NCBI RefSeq assembly: GCF_049675895.1
Contig: NZ_CP183834.1
Coordinates: forward strand, 2,976,001-3,040,000
Direction: 5' to 3'
DNA from: Ampullimonas aquatilis
Lineage (GTDB): Bacteria; Pseudomonadota; Gammaproteobacteria; Burkholderiales; Burkholderiaceae_D
DNA: 64,000 nt
Positions 53,692 through 61,138 of the stretch are shown here, piece after piece; within the stretch, counting starts at the first letter, position 1, and each line of letters starts with the position of its first letter. Made by a program: the position numbers and the translations under genes. The notes below the pieces were generated by a model. It saw nothing but the letters and a program-made list of their open reading frames with translations, was not told the DNA's origin and did no database searches.

Positions 53692-54372
53692 ATGAAAGCC
53701 ATGATTCTGGCCGCCGGTCGCGGCGAACGCATGCGACCACTCACTGACACTTGCCCCAAACCGCTGTTGACTGTGCGCGGTAAAGCCCTGATCGTCTGGC
53801 ATATTGAGGCGCTGATTGCCGCAGGCGTGACCGAACTGGTCATCAACCACGCCCATCTGGGACAACAGATCGAAAGTCGTCTGGGCAATGGCTCACAATT
53901 CGGTGCCCGGATTCATTATTCCCCTGAAATAAATGCCCTGGAAACCGCCGGTGGCATTGCAACTGCCCTGCCCTTACTGGGTGATGCGCCATTTCTGGTG
54001 GTGAATGGTGATGTGTTCTGTCCTGGCTTTAATTTTTCATTGGCCAGCCAGCAAGCTGCTGTGATGAACCAGTCAGATTTATTGGCCTGGCTTTGGCTAG
54101 TGCACAATCCAGACCATCACCCCAATGGGGACTTTGCCTTGCACGCTGAACGGGTATTGAGTGAAGGAACGCCGCAATACACTTTTTCGGGCATCGGCCT
54201 GTATCACCCGGCATTGTTTGCCCATACCCCCGCCAGACAAGCTGCTAAGCTGGCACCCTTGTTGCGTTCGGCCATGCAACAAGAACAAATCGGCGGTACT
54301 TTGTATGAAGGCGAGTGGACCGATGTCGGAACCCCGCAAAGACTGCGGGCATTGAATGAAATGGATGACTGA
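53692..54372 (+). CDS. murU: N-acetylmuramate alpha-1-phosphate uridylyltransferase MurU
   Basis: 226 residues, the usual MurU length. It makes UDP-MurNAc from MurNAc-1-P and so bypasses the fosfomycin-sensitive MurA route. The nucleotidyltransferase signature MKAMILAAGRGERMRPLTDTCPKPLL is N-terminal, followed by VNGDVF (metal Asp), NALETAGGIATALPLLG and YEGEWTDVGTPQRLRALN. It is 81 bases after amgK in the same direction. Confidence 0.94.
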   Translation: MKAMILAAGRGERMRPLTDTCPKPLLTVRGKALIVWHIEALIAAGVTELVINHAHLGQQIESRLGNGSQFGARIHYSPEINALETAGGIATALPLLGDAPFLVVNGDVFCPGFNFSLASQQAAVMNQSDLLAWLWLVHNPDHHPNGDFALHAERVLSEGTPQYTFSGIGLYHPALFAHTPARQAAKLAPLLRSAMQQEQIGGTLYEGEWTDVGTPQRLRALNEMDD

Positions 54373-54679
54373 ACCGCCAAGTGCGTCAAAGAAAGTAAAG
54401 GTCAAAAGCAGTTACCACAAAGACACAGAAGACGCGAAGAAAAACCTAGTTTGAACAGCGTCGTTTTGCCACAAGAAACACCAAGAAAAGTTTGAAATCT
54501 GTCGAATGTCCACTACATCAATCTGGGGACAGAGTAGGAACAAATAATAATGCGCTGTCCCCATGCTTGAACAGCACTGCTTATGCAAGTTTTTGCTTAG
54601 TGCTCTTTGTGTCTTTGTGGTGAAAAGCATTTGATTTTCCTTGGCGCTTTCCTTGACGCGTTTGGCGTCTTGGCAGTGA
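54371..54679. repeat. Dispersed inverted-repeat element, copy C (murU-pepP gap)
   Basis: The left arm (54371-54446) has GAACCGCCAAGTGCGTCAAAG and TTACCACAAAGACACAGAAG. The right arm (54604-54679) is the imperfect reverse complement with TTTGTGTCTTTGTGGTGAAA and TTTGGCGTCTTGGCAG. The core shows GGGGACAGAGTAGGA (54525-54539) and GCGCTGTCCCC (54552-54562). This fills the 354-base gap; no gene is present. Confidence 0.85.
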
Positions 54680-54726
54680 AAGTTTTTTGGTAAAAAATTG
54701 AGTAACGGTATTAAGAAGGAACTCTC

Positions 54727-56073
54727 ATGCAATCGTATGCTGCGCGGCGCGCCAAATTGATCGAGCTTATGAATGCCCGTGGTGGCGGTGTGGCCATCAT
54801 CCCAACCGCACCGGAAGTGATGCGCAATCGTGATGCTGACTATCCCTATCGACACGACAGTTATTTTTATTATTTGAGTGGCTTTACCGAACCTGAAGCA
54901 ACGCTGGTGATTGTGGCCGGTGCCGCGCCCCAGACCATCTTGTTTTGTCGCGCCAAAAATGAAGAACGCGAGATCTGGGACGGCTATCGGTATGGCCCCG
55001 AAGCCGCGCGTGAAGCATTTGGTTTTGACCAGGCTTTTGCGAGCGACACCATCCATACCGAACTACCCAAGCTGCTTGCCAATCAACCAGCACTCTATTA
55101 CGCACTCGGCGATCAGACTCAACTCGACAGTCAGGTACGCCAATGGCTGGGAGCAGTACGTGCGCAAAATCGCGCTGGCGTGACCGCACCAGCGGCCGCT
55201 TATGATGTGCATGCACTGCTTGATGAAATGCGCCTCTTCAAGGATGCCCATGAAGTTGACATCATGCGTCGCGCTGCGGGTATCTCGGCACAGGCGCATA
55301 TCCGTGCCATGCAGGCCTCCCATGTGGGTCTGCGCGAATACCATCTGGAAGCCGAACTGCTTTATGAGTTTCGCAAACAAGGTGCCCAGGCACCGGCTTA
55401 TGGCTCGATTGTGGCCACTGGTGCCAACGCCTGTGTGTTGCATTACCGCGCTGGTAATACCGAAATGAAAGACGGTGATCTCTGCCTGATTGATGCGGCC
55501 TGCGAGCTTGATGGTTACGCCTCTGACATTACCCGCACCTTCCCGGTCAATGGCAAGTTCAGCGCACCGCAACAAGCACTCTACGAACTGGTACTAGCCG
55601 CACAAGCGGCCGCACTCGATAAGGCGCGAATTGGTTATCACTGGAATGAACCACATGAAGCAGCGGTCAAAATTCTGGCACAAGGCATGTTGGATACCGG
55701 CCTGCTCGATAAGGATAAAGTGGGTACGCTCGATGATGTGATTGAAAAAGACAGCTATCGACAGTTCTACATGCATCGCACCGGCCACTGGATTGGCATG
55801 GATGTCCATGATGTCGGCGAATACCGCGATGTGCATGCCACCACCACCGACAAACCCTGGCGCCCTTTGCAAGCTGGTATGGCGCTCACTGTTGAACCCG
55901 GCATTTATGTGCGCCCTGCTGAAGGCGTGCCTGAAAAATATTGGCATATCGGCATTCGCATTGAGGATGATGTGGTCATCACCCATGGCGAGTGCGACAT
56001 CCTCACCAGTGGTGTGCCAAAAACCGTCGCCGACATTGAAATTTTGATGCGTAAAAGCCAGACGCAGCAATGA
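54727..56073 (+). CDS. pepP: Xaa-Pro aminopeptidase
   Basis: 448-residue dinuclear Mn peptidase removing N-terminal residues before proline. The creatinase-like N-terminal domain (YPYRHDSYFYYLSGFTEPEATLVIV) precedes the pita-bread domain. Metal ligands match E. coli PepP: D256 and D267 (LIDAACELDGYASDITRTF), H354 (HRTGHWIG), E390 (LTVEPGIY) and E413 (IRIEDDVVIT). The ATG at 54727 follows AAGGAACTCTC. The stop overlaps the ubiH start (ATGA), so they are coupled. Confidence 0.96.
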   Translation: MQSYAARRAKLIELMNARGGGVAIIPTAPEVMRNRDADYPYRHDSYFYYLSGFTEPEATLVIVAGAAPQTILFCRAKNEEREIWDGYRYGPEAAREAFGFDQAFASDTIHTELPKLLANQPALYYALGDQTQLDSQVRQWLGAVRAQNRAGVTAPAAAYDVHALLDEMRLFKDAHEVDIMRRAAGISAQAHIRAMQASHVGLREYHLEAELLYEFRKQGAQAPAYGSIVATGANACVLHYRAGNTEMKDGDLCLIDAACELDGYASDITRTFPVNGKFSAPQQALYELVLAAQAAALDKARIGYHWNEPHEAAVKILAQGMLDTGLLDKDKVGTLDDVIEKDSYRQFYMHRTGHWIGMDVHDVGEYRDVHATTTDKPWRPLQAGMALTVEPGIYVRPAEGVPEKYWHIGIRIEDDVVITHGECDILTSGVPKTVADIEILMRKSQTQQ

Positions 56074-57269
56074 CAGCAACTCGCTTTCACCTTGCCATCA
56101 TTGGTGCTGGCCCGGTTGGTCTGGCCTTGGCCAATCTTTTGGCGCGCAGCACCTCCCTGCGGATTGTGTTGATTGACGCGCGTGATCCCGCACAAGCGCA
56201 GCAAGACGCACGTACCCTGGCCTTGGCACATGGCAGTCGGCTGACATTGGAGCGAGCACAGGCGTGGGGACAGCAGATTACTCAGCATGCTACAGCGATT
56301 GAGCATATTCATGTATCGCAGGCAGGTGGCATTGGGCGCACACTATTGCATCATGATCGTTATGGCTTGGCCGCCTTGGGCTATGTGGTGCCCTATGGTG
56401 CGGTCGTACAAGACTTGCTCGCCGCATTACCTGCCAGTGTTGTACGCCAGTTTGGCAATAAGGTGGCTGGTGTGAATGCGCATACCGTACAACTGGCCGA
56501 TGGTAGCAGCCTGGCAGCAGACATCATTGTGCAGGCCGAAGGCGGTCTCTTTACCGAGCAAAGTCATAAACCGGTACGCCGCGATTATGAGCAAAGTGCA
56601 CTGGTTGGCACAGTCAAGGTGACTCGCTTTCAAGCCAATTGGGCTTATGAGCGCTTTACCAGCAAAGGACCGATTGCCCTGCTGCCGCAAGCCGATGGCT
56701 ATGCCCTGGTCTGGTGTGACAAACATGACTTATGTGAAGCACGTAGCCAAAGCCTGCGCGAAGGCCACGAATCCGGTTTACTGGAAGAGTTGCAGCAAGC
56801 CTTTGGTCATCGACTAGGTCAGTTTACGCACATTGGCCTGGCAGGTTGCTTTGCATTAGGCTTGAATGCACAACGCCAGCTGGTCAATGATCATGTAGTG
56901 ACAATTGGCAATGCGGCGCAAACCTTGCACCCGGTAGCAGGCCAAGGTTTGAATTTGGGCTTGCGTGATGCCTTTGTGTTGGCGGAAACTTTGCAAGCGA
57001 TGTCATTGAATTTCATCCATCAGAAAACGGCGGGTGAACCTTTAGAAAACCTGTCAGCGGCAAATGTCAAACAAGCCCTGTCAGCTTTTGCCCGGCAGCG
57101 TCAGAAAGACCGTTGGTTGACCGTTGGTACGACAGATTTATTGCCCCGATTATTTGCCCTGCAACTGCCAGGCATGGCGCTGGCACGTGGTTTGGGCCTG
57201 GCGGCACTGGACTTGTTACCCCCCCTGCAAGGACTTTTGGCAAGGCAAATGTTGTACGGAAAAAGATAA
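56070..57269 (+). CDS. ubiH: UbiH/UbiF/VisC-type FAD-dependent hydroxylase (ubiquinone synthesis)
   Basis: 399-residue flavoprotein monooxygenase that hydroxylates the ubiquinone ring. It has the N-terminal FAD motif HLAIIGAGPVGLALANLLA, a central substrate domain and the C-terminal FAD site TIGNAAQTLHPVAGQGLNLGLRDAFVLAE. The exact ring position (UbiH, UbiF or UbiI role) is not fixed by sequence reading; the pepP-ubiH neighbourhood favours UbiH. It overlaps pepP by 4 bases. Confidence 0.9.
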   Translation: MTATRFHLAIIGAGPVGLALANLLARSTSLRIVLIDARDPAQAQQDARTLALAHGSRLTLERAQAWGQQITQHATAIEHIHVSQAGGIGRTLLHHDRYGLAALGYVVPYGAVVQDLLAALPASVVRQFGNKVAGVNAHTVQLADGSSLAADIIVQAEGGLFTEQSHKPVRRDYEQSALVGTVKVTRFQANWAYERFTSKGPIALLPQADGYALVWCDKHDLCEARSQSLREGHESGLLEELQQAFGHRLGQFTHIGLAGCFALGLNAQRQLVNDHVVTIGNAAQTLHPVAGQGLNLGLRDAFVLAETLQAMSLNFIHQKTAGEPLENLSAANVKQALSAFARQRQKDRWLTVGTTDLLPRLFALQLPGMALARGLGLAALDLLPPLQGLLARQMLYGKR

Positions 57270-57424
57270 TTGTAAAGTTATCTTCCCTGCCCAAGTTTTA
57301 AGCATTTTTTGGGTATACAATGCTTCTCCCTTTAGCAATTCCGCTAAGCCCATTTCCGAGATGATGACCCTGTTGAAGCCTGCCTTCAATGGGATCGTAT
57401 TCTCTAAAAGCCTTACCGTTCACC

Positions 57425-58453
57425 ATGAAGATTGGTCCCTATTTGCTGAGCAATAATCTGTTTGTTGCGCCAATGGCTGGCGTAACAGACCGGCCGTTTC
57501 GCCAATTGTGCAAACGGCTCGGAGCAGCTTATGCCGTCTCAGAAATGGTGGCCTCCAATGCGCTCCTGTGGGGCAGCGTCAAAACCCAGCGGCGTGCCAA
57601 TCATATTGGTGAATTTGCCCCCATTGCCGTGCAGATTGCTGGCGCTGACCCACAGATGATGGCCGATGCAGCACGTCATAATGTGGCGCATGGTGCACAG
57701 ATTATCGACATCAATATGGGTTGCCCTGCCAAGAAGGTCTGCAATGTCGCGGCCGGTTCGGCACTCTTGCAGCACGAAGATTTGGTAGCGAGGATTCTGG
57801 ATAGTGTGATTGCTGCAGTGAGTCCCGCAGTACCGGTCACACTCAAGATCCGCACCGGCTGGAATCACGACAATCGCAATGCCTTACGCATTGCCAGAAT
57901 TGCACAGGATGCAGGCGTTGCCATGCTGACTGTGCATGGTCGTACCCGCTCCGATCTCTATCATGGCGAGGCAGAATATGACACCATTCGCGCCGTCAAA
58001 CAAAGCGTGAACATGCCGATTGTTGCCAATGGTGATATTGATTCACCGCAAAAGGCATCACACGTACTGGCCTACACTGGTGCCGACGCGCTCATGATCG
58101 GGCGGGCGGCACAAGGGCGTCCCTGGCTGTTTAGAGAAATTAGTCACTATCTGGCGACGGGCAAAGAACTTGCGCCACCGCGCGTAGCTGAAATCCGCCA
58201 GATCATGCATGAACATTTATTGGAGCATCATGAATTTTATGGGGCAGTGACCGGTGTGCGAACCGCACGCAAACACATTGCCTGGTACACGCGAGGATTG
58301 CCAGGGGCCAATCTGTTTCGCCATCACATGAATACGCTGGACGACTGTCAGTCACAACTGGCTGCCGTACTGGCGTTTTTTGATGAGCAGGAACAGTTTG
58401 GAGAGCATCTACTTTATAACCATACACAACAAGAAGAGTTAATCGCAGCATGA
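57425..58453 (+). CDS. dusB: tRNA-dihydrouridine synthase DusB
   Basis: 342-residue FMN enzyme reducing uridines in the tRNA D-loop. The TIM-barrel start is LFVAPMAGVTDRPFRQLCKRLGA. The catalytic Cys is in DINMGCPAKKVCN; the FMN-phosphate site is PIVANGDIDSPQKA then GADALMIGRAAQGRPW. ATG 57425 gives MKIGPYLLSNN; the frame to 57389 is not used. It overlaps fis by 4 bases, the classic dusB-fis operon. Confidence 0.96.
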   Translation: MKIGPYLLSNNLFVAPMAGVTDRPFRQLCKRLGAAYAVSEMVASNALLWGSVKTQRRANHIGEFAPIAVQIAGADPQMMADAARHNVAHGAQIIDINMGCPAKKVCNVAAGSALLQHEDLVARILDSVIAAVSPAVPVTLKIRTGWNHDNRNALRIARIAQDAGVAMLTVHGRTRSDLYHGEAEYDTIRAVKQSVNMPIVANGDIDSPQKASHVLAYTGADALMIGRAAQGRPWLFREISHYLATGKELAPPRVAEIRQIMHEHLLEHHEFYGAVTGVRTARKHIAWYTRGLPGANLFRHHMNTLDDCQSQLAAVLAFFDEQEQFGEHLLYNHTQQEELIAA

Positions 58454-58683
58454 GCAAACAAAAGATTGAAGATTGTATTAAAGCCAGCCTGGAAGATTAT
58501 TTTGTCGATCTGGGTGAAGAGCAACCTCATAGCATCTACGATATGGTGATGCAAACTGTAGAGCGACCGTTACTGGAAAGCGTGATGGAACGCGCCCATC
58601 AAAACCAGTCGGTAGCCGCCGGCTTGCTGGGCATCAATCGCAATACCTTGCGCAAGAAATTGCAGATTCATGGCTTGTTGTGA
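58450..58683 (+). CDS. fis: DNA-binding protein Fis
   Basis: 77-residue nucleoid protein and growth-phase regulator of rRNA and other promoters. The N-terminal part is short, and the C-terminal helix-turn-helix is typical: PLLESVMERAHQNQSVAAGLLGINRNTLRKKLQIHGLL. It is the usual betaproteobacterial length, shorter than E. coli (98). Its start overlaps the dusB stop (ATGA), so it is translationally coupled. Confidence 0.96.
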   Translation: MSKQKIEDCIKASLEDYFVDLGEEQPHSIYDMVMQTVERPLLESVMERAHQNQSVAAGLLGINRNTLRKKLQIHGLL

Positions 58684-58861
58684 TCAGCTTGCCAACCATC
58701 ATCACAAAGCAGTCAAGTGACATGGCGCTGCATCAATCCTGGCCATTGACTGCTGATCAGTTTTAAACATCCGTTCAATTATTTCTCTTCGACTTATTTT
58801 TCAACCTATTTTTCAATCTATAACCGCCACGTTCTGACGGCACTCTCACTTGACATCCACC

Positions 58862-60424
58862 ATGATCAAACAAGCACTGATTTCGGTTTCAGACAAAACC
58901 GGCGTACTCGAACTGGCCCAGGCACTGGCTGCGATGGGCGTAAAAATTCTGTCTACCGGCGGTACGGCCAAGCTGCTGGCCAGTCATGGTCTGACTGTGA
59001 CCGAGGTAGCAGACTACACCGGCTTTCCTGAAATGCTGGATGGTCGTGTGAAGACCCTGCATCCCAAGGTACATGGCGGCATTCTGGCGCGTCGTGACTT
59101 TCCTGAACATCAGGACGCATTGGCAACGCACGGTATTCCAACCATTGATATGGTGGTGGTCAATCTCTATCCATTTCAGCAGACTGTCGCCAAGGCCGAA
59201 TGCTCACTGGAAGATGCGATTGAAAATATTGATATTGGCGGCCCTGCCATGTTGCGCTCTTCAGCAAAAAATCATAAAGATGTGATCGTCCTGTGTGATC
59301 CAAGCGATTACGCACCGGTACTGGCACAACTCAAGAGCGGTGGTGATCTGCCTTATGACACGCGCTTTGCGCTGGCTTTAAAAGTGTTTGCCCATACCGC
59401 GCAATACGATGGTTCAATTACCAATTACTTCAGCAGTCTCGGTGCTGACAAAGCCCATGCAACGCGTTCTGATTATCCCAACACCCTGAATCTGCATTTC
59501 AATAAAGTGCAGGAAATGCGCTACGGCGAAAACCCGCATCAAAGTGCTGCCTTTTATCGTGATATCAATCCGGTACCTGGCTCATTGGCCAACTATAACC
59601 AGTTGCAAGGTAAAGAGCTGTCATACAACAATATTGCCGATGCCGATGCCGCCTGGGAATGCGTGAAGACTTTTTACGAACCCGCCTGCGTCATCATCAA
59701 GCACGCCAACCCTTGCGGTGTGGCGATTGGCAACGACGCCCTGGAAGCCTATAGCAAGGCATTCAAAACTGATCCCACCTCGGCCTTTGGCGGCATCATC
59801 GCCTTTAACCGTGAGCTGGATGGCAAAGCCGCCGAAGCCATCGCCAAACAATTTGTGGAAGTCGTCATCGCCCCTTCATTCACGCATGACGCTCTGGAAA
59901 TTTTTAAGACCAAACAAAATGTGCGACTGCTTGAAATTGCGCTGGCCCATCAGGTCAATCGTTTTGACTTCAAACGCGTAGGGGGCGGTTTATTGGTGCA
60001 ATCCACCGATGCGCATAATCTGCTGCCAGAAGATATCAAGATTGTCAGCAAGCGCCAGCCCACCCCCCAACAATTGCAAGATCTGATGTTTGCCTGGCGC
60101 GTCGCCAAATTCGTCAAGTCCAACGCGATTGTGTTTTGCGCCAATGGCATGACCATGGGTGTCGGCGCCGGCCAGATGAGCCGGATTGACTCGGCACGCA
60201 TCGCCAGCATCAAGGCCAATCATGCTGGCCTGTCACTCAAGGACACCGCAGTGGCATCGGACGCCTTCTTCCCCTTCCGTGATGGTCTGGATGTGGTGGT
60301 AGATGCGGGTGCTTCATGCGTGATTCATCCAGGTGGTTCGATGCGCGATCAGGAAGTCATTGATGCGGCCAACGAGCGCGATGTGGTGATGGTACTGACG
60401 GGTGTCCGTCATTTCCGTCATTGA
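58862..60424 (+). CDS. purH: Bifunctional AICAR formyltransferase/IMP cyclohydrolase
   Basis: 520-residue enzyme for the last two purine steps. The N-terminal IMP cyclohydrolase/MGS domain (ISVSDKTGVLELAQALAAMGVKILSTGGTAKLL, TGFPEMLDGRVKTLHPKVHGGILARRD) is followed by the formyltransferase domain (EMRYGENPHQSAAFY, VIIKHANPCGVAIG, PFRDGLDVVVDAG). The start ATG 58862 is clear; a TTG lies 12 bases upstream. ruvC follows at 50 bases. Confidence 0.97.
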   Translation: MIKQALISVSDKTGVLELAQALAAMGVKILSTGGTAKLLASHGLTVTEVADYTGFPEMLDGRVKTLHPKVHGGILARRDFPEHQDALATHGIPTIDMVVVNLYPFQQTVAKAECSLEDAIENIDIGGPAMLRSSAKNHKDVIVLCDPSDYAPVLAQLKSGGDLPYDTRFALALKVFAHTAQYDGSITNYFSSLGADKAHATRSDYPNTLNLHFNKVQEMRYGENPHQSAAFYRDINPVPGSLANYNQLQGKELSYNNIADADAAWECVKTFYEPACVIIKHANPCGVAIGNDALEAYSKAFKTDPTSAFGGIIAFNRELDGKAAEAIAKQFVEVVIAPSFTHDALEIFKTKQNVRLLEIALAHQVNRFDFKRVGGGLLVQSTDAHNLLPEDIKIVSKRQPTPQQLQDLMFAWRVAKFVKSNAIVFCANGMTMGVGAGQMSRIDSARIASIKANHAGLSLKDTAVASDAFFPFRDGLDVVVDAGASCVIHPGGSMRDQEVIDAANERDVVMVLTGVRHFRH

Positions 60425-60473
60425 TCGGCATGACTGGTATTTCATCTGAGCCACACCGCGTCTCGTTGATCCA

Positions 60474-61013
60474 TTGAGAATCCTCGGCATCGACCCCGGC
60501 CTGCGCATCACCGGCTTTGGCGTCATAGAGCAGCATGGCAACCAGCTGCTCTATGTAGCCAGCGGTACCATCAAGACGCCCGATGCCGACCTGCCTACCC
60601 GTCTCAAGACCATTCTGGACGGGATTGCTGAAGTGATTGCCACCTATCACCCCGAGCAATCGGTGATTGAAAAAGTCTTTGTGAATGTGAACCCCCAGTC
60701 CACGCTCTTGCTGGGGCAGGCGCGTGGTGCTGCCATCAGCGCGCTGGTGTTGGCGCATTTGCCGGTGGCCGAGTACACCGCCTTGCAGTTAAAACAGGCG
60801 GTCGTCGGTTACGGCAAAGCCAATAAAGAACAGGTGCAGGAAATGGTGATGCGGCTGCTCAGCTTGCCGGGCCGCCCTTCCCCCGATGCCGCCGATGCGC
60901 TCGGCGTGGCTATCTGCCACGCTCATGGTGGTGCCGGACGCGCCACCATCAGTGGCTTGGCACCGCAACTGGCCAAACGCGGCTTACGTGTCAAACGCGG
61001 CCGGCTGGTCTGA
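60474..61013 (+). CDS. ruvC: Crossover junction endodeoxyribonuclease RuvC
   Basis: 179-residue Holliday junction resolvase. It starts at a TTG (60474), read as MRILGIDPGLRITGFGVIE. The four acidic catalytic residues are D7, E66 (VIEKVFVN), D138 and D141 (SPDAADALGVAICHAH). The loop QARGAAISALVL and GYGKANKEQVQ are typical. No ATG fits the alignment. ruvA and ruvB are not seen before the helicase gene. Confidence 0.95.
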   Translation: MRILGIDPGLRITGFGVIEQHGNQLLYVASGTIKTPDADLPTRLKTILDGIAEVIATYHPEQSVIEKVFVNVNPQSTLLLGQARGAAISALVLAHLPVAEYTALQLKQAVVGYGKANKEQVQEMVMRLLSLPGRPSPDAADALGVAICHAHGGAGRATISGLAPQLAKRGLRVKRGRLV

Positions 61014-61062
61014 AATCTGTCTCATCCTCTCTGTTGTCAATCTGCGATAGTCCCTCTGTGTA

Positions 61063-61125
61063 TTCTCAAAGGCCTAATCAATACGCACCTAAGATGGTAT
61101 ATTCTTTCTTTTACTCCCAATGAGT
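61063..61125 (-). repeat. AT-rich dispersed element, copy 6 (ruvC-helicase gap)
   Basis: It contains AAGGCCTAATCAATACGCACCTAAG (61069-61093), then ATGGTATATTC and ACTCCC. It matches copies 2 and 3 in the TAATNAATACGCACYTAAG block and lies 14 to 45 bases before the next start. Confidence 0.6.
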
Positions 61126-61138
61126 ATCAGCATTTTGT

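Noticed and set aside
57290..57321. Promoter before dusB-fis (TACAAT -10)
   Set aside because: A TACAAT hexamer is present, but no acceptable -35 stands at the right distance; not enough to call.
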